Source: Rotaria macrura (lineage: Eukaryota > Rotifera > Eurotatoria > Philodinida > Philodinidae). From it: a stretch of 64,000 bases of DNA. The stretch is taken from contig OENT01000716.1 of assembly GCA_900239685.1 (NCBI GenBank), positions 7,365 through 71,364 of the forward strand, read 5' to 3'. Both the position numbers and the translations under genes were made by a program. Shown here in pieces: positions 23,495 through 35,039 of this stretch. How positions within the stretch are numbered: the stretch's first letter is position 1; each line of letters begins with the position of its first letter. The notes under the pieces are model-generated. The model searched no databases and was not told where the DNA came from. It saw nothing but the letters and a program-made list of their open reading frames with translations.

Positions 23495-24330
23495 ATTTCG
23501 CATTTCAAGAGCATACATTTAATTTTTCATGAATAAATAAATACTGTTGATGGCATTGAAAATATTGAGAATCAGAAGCTTTTCTCTGTACTTTCTAGGG
23601 ATGCACCGGTGACGGTAACTGTTACAATCGGCAACCATTACGACGGTAACCGTTACAACCGGTAACCGGTCCAACCGATTATCATTTCACCAATAGCCAC
23701 TATGAATCTCCAAGCGCCAGTACTAGCCGGTAAAAACCAATATTAGCCGGTATAAACCGGTCCAAGCTGGTCTAAAATGGTATAAACCGGTACAAGCCGG
23801 TATAAACATGTATAAGCCTTATATCATTTATACGGGCTGATTCCAGCTTAAGCCGGTTAATTCCGGCTGATGCCGTCTTATACCGGTTATTACGGCTTAT
23901 ACCGGTTTATACCAGCTTATACCGTTTTATACCGGCTAATACCGGGCTGATACCGGCTCATGTCGGGTAATACCGCTTATACCGGCTACTACCTGCTAGT
24001 ACCGGATCTTGGAGATTTATGCCGGCTATCGGTGGAATGGTGATAGGTTTGACCGGGTCCCGATTGGAACGGGTCCCGATTAAACGAGTCCCGGTTGTAA
24101 CGGTTACCAGCTGCGATGGTTACCGTTAGACCGGTGAATCGGTGATTCACCGTCACCGTTGCCTCCCTAGTACTTTCTCCAATATCTTACATGCTTTCAT
24201 AGAATTTTCGATGGTCCTTTGATCGTTCAATAGAAAAAGAAGGACAAGAGTCAAGAAGGGAAGCTTCTCCGTTGTGGAATTACTTTTCACTTAATACTAT
24301 TCACATTCAATCGATCTTGGGTAGTAGAGA
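23495..24330 (+). repeat. Dispersed repeat interrupted by a MITE; paralogue at 37729-37960
   Basis: With 23596-24177 removed, the flanks align with 37729-37960: shared pieces include atttttca, cattgaaaat, atcagaagctttt/atcagaggctttt, tactttctc, and further on acattcaatcg..ct and tagtagagaaa. The paralogue runs straight through the insertion point and so gives the empty-site state of the MITE. Confidence 0.65.
23596..24169. mobile_element. hAT-like MITE 1 with degenerate CCGGTATAAA interior
   Basis: The left end is tagggatgcaccggtgacgg. The right end on the opposite strand is tagggaggcaacggtgacgg, so about 18 of 20 bases match. A perfect 8-bp direct repeat, gtactttc, flanks it at 23588-23595 and 24170-24177. 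End sequence and duplication size fit hAT. The whole 574-bp interior is built from degenerate units such as ccggtataaa and taccggctta, in one orientation on the left and inverted on the right, so the element can fold into one long imperfect hairpin. There is no coding capacity. Confidence 0.85.
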
Positions 24331-24770
24331 AAAAGTTTTCTTTTCGTTCCGTTTTCTGGTATCATTTTTCAAAATTGAGAACTTTTTATTGGATTTTAGT
24401 ATTTTCATCTTTCTTTCTCTCAGTCCTCGAATGACGAAGCTTAAAGTAGAATTTATGTCTTGACATAAGTTTCGAAGTGAATAGAACCGGCTACTTCTTA
24501 TTTGCGAACAAGAATAGACTTGAATTTACAATATAACGAGAATGTTTTCAATTTTCGATGTGTCATACAGAGAGACAGCTTTCAAGTCTATGGAACGGAT
24601 TAAGTTATTGAAATTTTTACTCAAAAAAACTTGACAATCGAAATGATTTCAAACAATGTGACTTTAAAAATATATCAATGAAATGAATAATCATTTCAAG
24701 ATAATTTCGTGCAGTTTATAGAGGACGTAAGTTTTTGGATTTGGGAAAATTAAGATTGAAAAGAGCTACT

Positions 24771-25170
24771 TAGGTATGCACCAGTGCCAGTTGAGAACTG
24801 GTCACTGGGTGCCTATATCACTCGAATCATTATCAAATGAATCGGGGTTCCATTTCTAAGTAATTTTAAGGTATATAGAGTTAGGAGTGCATGAGTTATG
24901 CACGAATATCTGATTCACTAGGTGCCAGCCTGATTACGTATCTATTTAATTGATCTATGACTCAATCAATAGTTAGTAATTTAATTATGCTAATAGATTA
25001 TATTATTTAATCTTGACAATGAATTGAGTTATGTAAATATCGAGTCTCACAGGGTGATCCAGTCAGACCGGTACCCAGTCGGACTGGATACCCCAATCGG
25101 GCTGGTCACCGCAATAGGACTGGTCACCGGTCGGACTGGTACCCAGTTAACTGCCACTGGTGCATACCTA
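24771..25170. mobile_element. hAT-like MITE 2
   Basis: The 400-bp unit has inverted ends taggtatgcaccagtgccag and (opposite strand) taggtatgcaccagtggcag, matching at 19 of 20 bases. A perfect 8-bp direct repeat, gagctact, flanks it at 24763-24770 and 25171-25178. The right part contains degenerate ggactggtacccagtc and gactggtcaccg units, like MITE 1 in style but different in sequence. No coding capacity. The flanks beyond the target duplication also resemble each other (gaggacgtaagttttt and aaggacgcaagttatt), suggesting that the site itself lay in a repeat. Confidence 0.85.
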
Positions 25171-25262
25171 GAGCTACTGCGATTTGTAAAGGACGCAAGT
25201 TATTTGTATTTGAAAGAAACTTCAAATTAAAAAGATTAATATAGGTTATAGCAGGCATCAGT

Positions 25263-25890
25263 TTTGTGAAACACGACCTGAAAGGAGTGTTGAAGTGTTT
25301 AGGGTAGAAATTTGGACCCCCCCCCCACAGATCGTTACCGACACGCGATTTACCCATCACAGACCGTTACCGACAGGTGGTTCCNCCCCCCCCCCCCTGC
25401 ACGACCTTTCATCAGATACCATTACGAATGGTAGCTCCCTCCAACCTCCTAGCCCTCTCATCACAGAGCGTTACCGACGGGTTCCTCACTGTCAGCACCC
25501 CACCATCCAGACCGCTAACGACAGGTGCCCTCCTTCCGACCCCCATTCCCATCGGAGATCGTTAGCGATAGTTGGTTCCCCTGTCGAAGACTGTTACCGA
25601 GAGGATTGAAGACCGTCGCGCAAGTGTTAGACGGCCCCAAATGGGGTCACGGAACGTCATCGATCTTTGGTACAGGATGACTGAATGTATGTCACTAGTT
25701 TCTGATGAGAGTAAATTAGCTCCTTCTTTATTCCAGATCTATTAGGCAAGTGAGAAATCATAAGTAAATGGCTAGCAGGGTTCATGGAAGAAAGCAAGAT
25801 TTTTTTTGACTGTTAAAAGGAATTACATCGTGTTTCACATTTTTAATCCCATGAGGGATTGCGCTAACAGCTTTTTAACTGGCCAAAACT
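25263..25890 (+). repeat. Dispersed repeat, copy 1, hairpin-ended
   Basis: Starts ttttgtgaaacacgacctga and ends with a hairpin (aatcccatgagggatt) followed by gcgctaacagctttttaac. Copy 2 at 57852-58229 shares both ends and middle pieces (gagaaat, aaatggct.gcagggttcatg, aagaaagcaa). Copy 1 is longer because it carries about five degenerate units of the form cagaccgttaccgacaggt with C tracts. One ambiguous base (25385) lies in such a tract. A hairpin followed by CTAA resembles a Helitron 3' end, but the exact boundary is not fixed. Confidence 0.65.
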
Positions 25891-27453
25891 TTCATTAGAT
25901 AGATATGGGTTTTATTCATAGGAATAATTAAGAAAATCATGACGCATATATCAATAGACTGATATAGGAAATCATTATACTAGAATAAGTAATGATCTAT
26001 TCATATTCATCTTATGTCAAGTTACTTTTGCAAGGGAAAATTATATTAGTAATATTAAAATATCAATTAAAAAGGACTGAGATTGTATTCATGAATAAAA
26101 TAATACTGAAAATATTCGAGCAAGGATCGACAAAAAAGAAAGAAATCATTGAAAAAATTAGAAAAAAGAATCGTCTGCCATATCTTAATAGCAATGATGT
26201 CTATTGAACTCCATAATTTACATTTAATTGAGATAAAAGTAATGAAAAACTAGATCTAGCGAACTCTTTAGATTGCAGTTCATTTTCAAGAAACAGTGAA
26301 ACTCATAATTCAGCGAACTCTGCAAACTTCACTTCATAGAAAAGAAATATTGAGCTATGTCGTTTAGTGAACTCTACGAAATTTAGTTCATTTCAAAGGC
26401 GCAACGAGTTATCATATTTGACGAACTCTATAGATCAAAGTTCATGTAAAAGTAAAATTAACGAAGTAATTTATTGAATTTCACCAAAGGAAATTTCAAA
26501 TTCATGATAGCTATTTTAAACTTATTGACGTCAAAGCCATTAAATTTCTTAAATTCACTTAAATTTAAAACACGAAAAATTCAATGCTTCATTCTTTTTA
26601 AATAAATTTAATTTGAGAAAACTCATTCAAATTAAATCAAATTAAAATTACAATTTTATGTTCGCAAATGGGAAGACACGGTTGAAGGGAGTACTCATTT
26701 AGACTGACAGTTTGATTTCAAATTCTGTAGTCGACTTTCTCAAAATATACGACATTAGTGTGAAGCTATTTCACACAAGTCATACTTTCCAAATTTTGAT
26801 TATAATAATTCAAGTTAAAAATCGTGGGCGAGCAGAATCAGAGTTTTCGAATTGAAACAAGTTACACTGTCGAAGGAAAAACGCTTATAGCCTTTTTCTC
26901 TCTTTGAAACTTTGCGTCTATTCTGTCTCTGTAAATATGCTTGCAATATTCTGTGAATTTTCTCATCGAAAAATGCATCGCTCATCTTTCTGGCAAGTTA
27001 GTAGAAATGAAACCGAGAGATGCGTTAGTTAATCAATGGGAAACATATTGTGATCTGAAAAACATAGTAAATAGTACAAAGTGAAAAGTTAGATAACTAC
27101 TAGATAAACCGGAATATTGACGAAATTTCTTCTTTTCCAATAATCGATAGGGTAAATAACGAGTTTCTCAATGAAAAGACTCATCAAGATATTTGAAACG
27201 CATAGGAAGTAATTCTGTTCCGTATAATTAATGGTTTCTACAAGACAACAAGACTGGAAAAGTCTGGAATCAAACAGAACTTCTTGTCGAAACAAGATAA
27301 ATACTCAGAAGAAAACCTAAAACAGGATCTCAAGAACATCTTTCCTCACCAGTACTAAACTAACTCATTTAGTTTGAAAAACATACTAGTTTGTTTCCTT
27401 TGTCTAGAACTAGTCTTCAGTCGGTCACCCTAATAACGACAGGTCAGTTGGGT
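25891..27453. other. Intergenic, no gene seen
   Basis: AT-rich. Around 26200-26480 a loose periodic motif (gaactct, ttcat) recurs about every 60-70 bases, possibly a degraded tandem repeat. No coding signature. Confidence 0.3.
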
Positions 27454-27954
27454 ATGGGCGTGCACGTGCATATTCGTGTGGATGTTGGTGTGGGGTACTC
27501 GTGTATGTGTATGTTGGTGTGTGTGTTATGTTCTACTTTTGCTCAAAAGGGCAAGGCAGCAGAAGAACATAACTATCTTTCATTTTTCCAACAATAACGA
27601 AAAGATTTAACAAAAAGGAAAAAAAAGATAGCAAGAAGAAAAGGAAAAGACAACTAGCTTCATGTATAACAATACCCATACATTTATATATATGTGGACA
27701 TGGCACAGAGAGAGTAAACCATGGAGGATAAATGGCATGATCGACCCTTTAGGGATCAGATCACAACAGTGTGGCTGCCAATTTTCAAAGCGTGACCCAT
27801 ATCCACAGCTTTATCCACTCCGAACAATATCCCACACTCACACCCACACCCTTAGAAACGCTTATTTACACACATGCTGACACCCAAAACTGAGTACAGG
27901 CATATCTTACCAAGCACACACACACACTTCATCTACATCCACACCTACGCCCAA
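27454..27954. repeat. GT/CA-rich foldback region
   Basis: The left side is G/T-rich (gggcgtg, gtgtggatgttggtgtgg) and the right side is C/A-rich (cacccacaccc, catccacacctacgccc). The outer sequences are imperfect inverted repeats over a ~500-bp span. It ends about 200 bases upstream of the GTPase-vWA start codon. It may be a degraded MITE or simple-sequence DNA; no target duplication was found. Confidence 0.35.
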
Positions 27955-28156
27955 ATAATTCTCAGTTATGATGATAAATCAGAGGCACTCGTGTGTTTCT
28001 CTTATTCTACGAAAGCTCCAAATAAATGATATGATAACAGTAATATATTTGTTTTTAGCAAGTTAACCTTAGCTAGTGGATCGATTCTACCGAAACAGCA
28101 ATAGTCACGATCAACAATCTTTTTTGATTTCATGCTAATTAGAAACAAACCAAGCG

Positions 28157-31100
28157 ATGTCATATAGTACAAGGACGGACAAATGGGCTGCTGAGCGTTC
28201 GGTGTTGAAGGAATGCATCATATTTCAAACTACATTCAAAGACTTCGTGCATACAGATGGAATTCATTCAGAAACTGAGATCTTATCTTCGTTGGCTGAA
28301 GACCTAACTGAAAAAATTTCTCAATCGATCAATATTGAAGCCGAATTCGTTACGTTTATTCTAGATACTCGAAGATCTTTGTATTATTTGCTTAAACGGG
28401 AACAAAATCTTATTGATTTCGTTCGACCTGTTAAGCAGCTATTGAACAAAAAGCAAAGCCAAATTCCTCGTTTAAGCGTGCGTTTATTTGTTGACATGCT
28501 GTTGTGCAATAGCAATTCGTTTCTGCGTTTAAAACTGTTGCGATTGCTCAGCAAACGAAATGCAGTGCCAATGCTGCAGCCGATAATCGATGGCGGATAT
28601 ATGCGATTCGTCCCTGAATTGATTCACGTTTGGGATTATTCTCGGCCAACTCTTCTTTCGTTCAGTATTGGTACATGCAAAGGAAAATCTTCTCTGATCA
28701 ATGCTCTTTTCTTAACTAATTTCGAACTATCAGTTACAAGCCTTTATTTTGATGGTACTATAGATGTAGATTTCGGCTACCATTTTCTCTCACCGGGGCG
28801 TTGTATTAATATAGCTGATGTTCATGGCCAAATAATAGAAGAAACTCTTCCCGGTTATGCTCCTATATTCAATGGCTTTCTCATTCATATTCAACACTCG
28901 TTTCTCTCCGATAATCAAAATATCTCGACAATTAAAGAATATCTAAATAAATTACCGCAATGCTCATACAAAATGATCATAGTGCGAGATGTAGCCGAAG
29001 GTGATTTTGATGACGATCATGATCTAACGAGTACTTACACTCACGATTTTCCTTCTCTATCTATGCATTTTCTTCCAAATATTGCTGACAAGACTACTGA
29101 TGAGAGCATGCAACGTATTAATCAGTTACGCGGAGAAATTTGCCAAGCCATGCAAGTGCGAATGGAAAATATAAAATTAATCGAAACTGATGTACGTGCT
29201 CAAATGAAGAAAAGTCTGCGGTTGGAGGAACTTGCTGATCTCAATCGTATAGAGGAATTTATCTGCACTGTTCGATCATCCGTTCTATGTGCTGAGAAAA
29301 CAGATTATCCAATTTATAATCTATTCACTCAGATATGTCACTATCGAAAGCGACGAAATAAGCTCAATTTTTATGAAAATGAAGAAAGTGCTGCACTTAT
29401 CGATGGAAATGATTTTGAAAACAATCGTCCTATGAGTATGTTCGACTTGCAAAGTAAAATAATTAAATTGGAAAATGAACTAGAGCAAATGACCGAGAGT
29501 GGTAGGCCTTTCATGTACTTTCTCACGGCTCTTATCGACCCACATGTACGGCTACAAAACTTTGAAATGTTTTCGATCGAACTCAAGCGGGAACGAGATC
29601 GTGTTCTTGGTGCTCGTAATTTGTGTTTGGATTTGCAACAGGAAAGATACTTGGCCACAGAATTACAATGGCGTAATGCTATTGCCTGTCAAGAACACGA
29701 GCCGAGCGAAGTACAGAACCTTCTCATCGATTGCTATGGAGAATTCGTCGAGAATGGCATGCCATTTGAGATAATCGACGGGGACAATTTTCATTTTCAG
29801 GCCGAGTTTCTTGAAAAGTCTCTGGCCAGATTTCGCGATAAAAGAATATTTATTCTTAGCATTATTGGCCCACAGAACAGTGGTAAAAGCACTTTACTCA
29901 ATTTCATGTTCGGCACACTTTTCGACGTTCGAGATGGACGTTGTACTCGAGGTTAGTTTTAGTTGTGTTTAGGATAAACGCATATGAAATGTGGAAAAGA
30001 ACTCAAGAGAGTTCTATTTAAAATCTGCAGAAATACTGCAGAATCTTTCAACGCAATTCGTAGGCGAGTTTTATTATTGAAATTCAAAAATATGTTTCAG
30101 AAAGTACTAATTTTTGAACACTGACGTTTTCTAGGATACTGAACATTTTTTGCTCTAGGAGTGTACGGTTCTTTGGTCAAATGGGAGTCAACAAACTTCG
30201 ATTTTATCCTGCTGATTGACACCGAAGGACTTATGTCAATAGAAAAGAAAGATACCGAATATGATCGAAGATTAGTTCTATTTTGTCTTGCTGTCTCTCA
30301 TCTCGTCATTCTCAATACAATTAGCACGTTTTCAGCCGAGCTTCAGCGCCTGTTGACAATTTGCGCTGATTCGCTGAAATATCTTCAAGTAGACAAAGTT
30401 AGTAGTCCATCTATCCATGTTATTCTTAATCAGAAGTCCGATCCCAATTTGTCTAACCACGAGGAAGCTATTGCTATTGTTGAAGCAGCAATGAAAGAAA
30501 CGCATCTGGACGAGTGGATCAACATCAATCGTAACACATTTCATACACTGCCGTCAGCATTTGATCAAAAGCACATTATTCCTCATTCGGCGAAGAGAAA
30601 ATATGCTTCTATCGATGCTGTAGCGATCGAAACGAAACGGACATTTCTTGACAGCGTGGAAGAATTACGGGAAAAGCTGCTTATTTCTCCAACGAACTCT
30701 GCTCCTGAACATTGTCACCCATTTTCTGACCTACCACGCTGGATAAAGAATGCTGCTGCAAATGTTTTTGATATTCTTCAGCAATACCCCGATCTTACCT
30801 TGTTCAATGATATTCATGAGCGCAAACAAGATATTAGAATGCAAGAGGAAACTCGAAAAGCCATTACAAGTGTATTCACCGTTGTTTATCAGAAAAATTT
30901 ACAAGAACAGGTAGTAAGACTGAACGAGCAAGAAATAAAAGATTTCTATCGAAAACAATTCGAAGAACATCATGCAATTTTGAAAAGAAACTTGAAAACA
31001 ATGCTGAATTTATGCGGCTCCTTGGAAGGCAGCAGGGTAGAAAAGCGCAGTGATCGCTTCCTTCTTTCTCAGGTGGATGGTATTAGAGATGCTTGGTGCT

Positions 31101-33982
31101 CTTCCGCATTGCATTTAAAAGAACGTGATGAAATCGAATCTTTAATACGTGATGGAGCAGCATTTCTTCGTAAATTGATTGAAAATGCTGTTAACGAAGG
31201 TTCCCTCACAATCAAACAAGCGACATCAAAGTTTGACGAAATGTGGAAAAAGGAAACTTGCAAAATCAGAGCCGGGTTCAAGCATAAAGAGCAGCTCGAG
31301 AAGTCATTCAAGTTCATACATAGAAATTATCATATTTTTGAACAAGAAAATCTACCCGAATCTTCAAGTATTATCGAACATCTTCGCGTGCTTGAAACTG
31401 TGCAAACGGAAGATGTTTTCGAAATAATCAAATTTGAGTGTATTCGAGACGTATTTCAGCATCCTCCAATCCAAGAACATCCGTTTCAAATTGACACATC
31501 AGTCAAATACACACTTAGAACCATTGAACAGTTCAAGTTTCTGTGCGTTCCCACCATAGTCGATGCTTACCACAACTTTTTTAAAAGTGAAAAAAGATTA
31601 AAGAGAACTGTTGTTCATATGATAGGTGCCGATAAAGGCCATGATTACGAACGTCCTTGGAAGCCAAAGTTGCATGATCATTTACGAAAAACTATACTAA
31701 AGAGGTACTCCAGTGCTGATGAACAGAATTATTTAGGTGGAGTTTGGAAGCAAGTATTAAATCTCGAAGTTTGCTTTCATCTACTTGTTGAAGTCATTAA
31801 AAGAAAACTCGTGCTGAAAAACAATACTCACCGCCCTATCAATATTGAAGTTGTCCGTGAAATCATCAATGATTTACGTGATTTGAGCGCAAAAATCAAT
31901 AGAGAACTGGATGTATTCAAGTTTTCTTTATCGAAACACTTCCATTCTATGTTTCATAGATATGTCGTTTTTATTCTTACCTTTTTCTCGTACGAAGAAG
32001 AATTGAACCATTTCAATAGCGTTCTTATGCCAGTAGTGCACGAACACGATGAGCTACTTGCCTATTTCCTACGAATGGTTGTTCCTGATCATGAAAACGA
32101 CGAACTCTTTGCTAGAAACCTGGTTAACGGGTTGCGCGAAACGCTTGAAGACTTCGTAAAGTATGATGCTCATGAGATCATTGCCAGACAAATAGAACAC
32201 GACCAAACAAGACTCAGCCGCGGTGCACTTTTGCAGCAGCTTGAACTGCAAGCTCGATCCGCGTCAGCCGAATGGTTAACGCGCTTTATCCGTGAGCCAG
32301 CAGTTGCACTTGAAGAAACCTTTCAAGACAACTGGCAGAATAGTGAAAAAGAAATCAATCGACAAATCGATGCTAAAAAGCGAACGTGGAAAGTTGTCTT
32401 GACTGAGTTTTTTACTCGACTACAGACCATGAAAGATCGTCTCGGAACAAAGCGAGCACATTTGCCTACATACATTACGGATATATTCAAAGCATCGAGT
32501 GGAGGAGCAAACCAAAACTTGACACATATGGGCAAATGTGTGGCCGAACTTGTCTTCCATTATTTTGCAAAGAATTCGATTCCTCTTACGTTTTCTCTGT
32601 CTCAAGATGCGGATACCGTACACTATGTTTTACTAGAAGATGGTAGGAGTACATTCGAAGAAATGCCTTCACCCAGTGACCTGTTGGCATCCGCTGCAAA
32701 AGCAACGAAATCAAAGTTCGACATAATCTCGATTATGAATATTATGGTATTTATTGATCATGCTATTAGACTACAAGCAGAAGCACAAAGACTGTTTGAC
32801 GAAATGCCTTGCACATTTGCTGAACTTGACAAGACTTCAAAGCCTGAACAGCATTTCAAAGCGTGTGGTTGCGGGGAAAAGTGTCCTTGTTGTGGAAGAT
32901 TGTGTGATTTTGATCATGCCGGTAATACTGGAGCAGTGTCAAATATTGAAAACCGGCATCGATGCTCTCGAGGTCATCAGCTTCGAGCCATGGGTGGTTA
33001 TAAACGACTGCAGGATAATCAAGCTTCTCTCCTCTATTGCGAACAAGTGATCGACTCAGAATGGATCATCATAGGAAGTGAACGCATACTCTGGATAGAT
33101 TTCAAGAGAAATCATTCAAATTGGGATTGGCCTGTTGCACCACTCATATCGAAACCTAGACAGCCTCCGCCGCCACAGGCGAACCTCTTTGCCTATATTT
33201 GGGTTAATGCAGGTCAACTTTTGTGTCAACAGTTCGGCAATGACATGGTCTATGTCACACATCAAGAGGAGCTGCCTATTGGAAATCATTATATTCTCGT
33301 CCTTGACAGATCTGGTTCAATGCAAGAATCAGGAGCTCCTCGTTCTAATTTATTTTCGTTTTTTTGTCAACCAGCTAGCTCTACAAAGACGAGCTCCGCC
33401 GTGCAAGATGTCTCAAAGTTAACCCCTTGGGAAAAATTGCTTGAAGCTTTCAGACAATTTATGGATGTCAGAATAGCGAAAGGTGAACCTGACCTCATAA
33501 CTACGATAATATTTGGTACTACAACGACGACACCATATCTTACACACGACATATCCTCAATAAATGTTAGTGAAAACATTGGGCACATCCCAAAATGTCA
33601 AGACAAAACGAATTCAAAATGTATCTGCCAAATAATCCAACGTATTACTGACAGTAATGTTGGGAATTTGACAGATTTTACTGCAGCATTCAATGCAGTC
33701 ATAGAAACGCTTGCGAGAGTTAAGAAGAGCGATATGCTGAAATCGTATGCTCAGATAATAATATTCATGACCGATGGCCAATCTACATATCCTCAACAAG
33801 CGTTGGAGACATTGTCGACCCAGTACACCTCACTAATCAGTCGCTTTTACACTATGGGTCTCGGATCATACGATAGAAGTATGTTGGAAAAAATTAATGA
33901 AACAATGAATGGAAAATTCGTGGATATACGAACAGTAGATGATTTGACTTCTGCATATGCTGAAGTTGCCTACAATACGTGA
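28157..33982 (+). CDS. VLIG-type large GTPase with C-terminal vWA domain
   Basis: Two exons, 28157-29951 and 30159-33982, join across a 207-base GT..AG intron into 1872 codons. The first GTP-binding-like segment has a degenerate P-loop (GTCKGKSS, ~172-179) and DVHG (~221). The second has a good P-loop (GPQNSGKST, ~571-579), then GRCTRG across the splice, LIDTEGL (~617-623) and LNQKSD (~688-693). The order P-loop, MFG, GRCTRG, DTEG matches very large inducible GTPases (VLIG/GVIN). A long helical region follows. Near 1500 a Cys/His cluster (CGCGEKCPCCGRLC, HRCSRGHQ) resembles the one near the end of VLIG proteins. The C-terminus is a vWA domain with MIDAS residues DRSGSM (~1647), LTDF and MTDG. 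It has no signal peptide, so it is probably cytosolic. The cargo or pathogen target is unknown. Confidence 0.85.
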
Positions 33983-34795
33983 AGAATCTTTACTCTAATT
34001 GTAGCGTACTTTGTGAAACATGTACTGAGCCTGAAGAGCAGCTGACATAAAATTCTCGACACACGTTTTTGGACGATTTTAATTTCGTTGCAATCCCTTC
34101 ACAAAGCAGTATTTTTACGAACATTTTATATCGAGAATCCATTCAATATTTATATTATATCCCCAGAAAATATCATCCCGAAACGTTGAGTTATAGTGGA
34201 ACTGGAAATATAACAGCGTGAAATGTGGGTGTGGATATGGGTGTAGTTCTTTAGTAACAACCACACCCTCTAGCACAAACCGTAGATTCTATGATAATTT
34301 ATTCTACTTAAAAAGTGATTTTCTGATGAACAAATACCTTTCTTTAAAAGTAATTTTTCGAAAAACTACGATTCTAGTGACATAGCTTGATTTTTTGTGG
34401 AAAATCCACTGTTCTCAGCGGAAGAGGGTGTGGGTCATTATCTGGATGGGTCTAAAGTCGCATCCACGCCCGAAATAATATAACAACTATTACATTGATA
34501 AATAGAAATAAAAAAACAATAGAAGAAGTCGTCAGTGTTGGTCCGAATTTGAAGTTTGTTATCCATTTTATTAGCACTAATTTTGATAGTCTGTCGGAAG
34601 GAATAAACGATGAATCGATAAACATTCACTTTGATACATCTGAAAAACAAGTAACTAAAACTCTCATTCAGCAAATAAGGAAGAAAAATCTTAATTTTAG
34701 TTTAACATTTAAAAATTTAGAATGTTATTGTTACGGGCCTGCCCTCACATCAAGTATTTTCGTTTCATTTGTTTCTTTCATCTAGTCATTCGCAA
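33983..34795. other. 3' flank of the GTPase gene
   Basis: AT-rich, with short GT-rich pieces: tgtgggtgtggatatgggtg at ~34223, and agagggtgtgg at 34424, which is the inverse of ccacaccctct at 34260. A 96-codon frame at 34495-34785 has no domain signature. No gene called. Confidence 0.3.
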
Positions 34796-34804
34796 CATCT
34801 ATCG

Positions 34805-34858
34805 ATATATATATATATATTTATATATATTGTCTTCCAGAGAGAGGAGAGAGAGATG
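34805..34858. repeat. (TA)n and (GA)n microsatellites
   Basis: A tatata run followed shortly by gagagaggagagagag. Confidence 0.8.
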
Positions 34859-35039
34859 TGTGAAAACGTTGGTTGTTTGTTTTTCTCTCTAGTTGATTTT
34901 TTTTGGTTTGTTTTAAGTTTAATCAGATTTTGATCTTATGAATAAAAAGAAGGGAGAACATCTAACCCTAATAGTTATGAAGCGCGATAACTTATAGAAA
35001 CTGCTCGAATAGATTAAGAAAATATACAAATAAATAATA

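Noticed and set aside
27454-27954. GT-rich DNA as an internal telomere array (rotifer-like TGTGGG)
   Set aside because: The units are irregular and mixed with GTAT and GTGC pieces; no run of a fixed unit is present here or at 34.2 and 63.6 kb.
28157-29956. Two separate genes for the two long GTPase frames
   Set aside because: The P-loop/GRCTRG motif is continuous across 29951/30159 with correct GT..AG and phase, so one spliced gene explains both.
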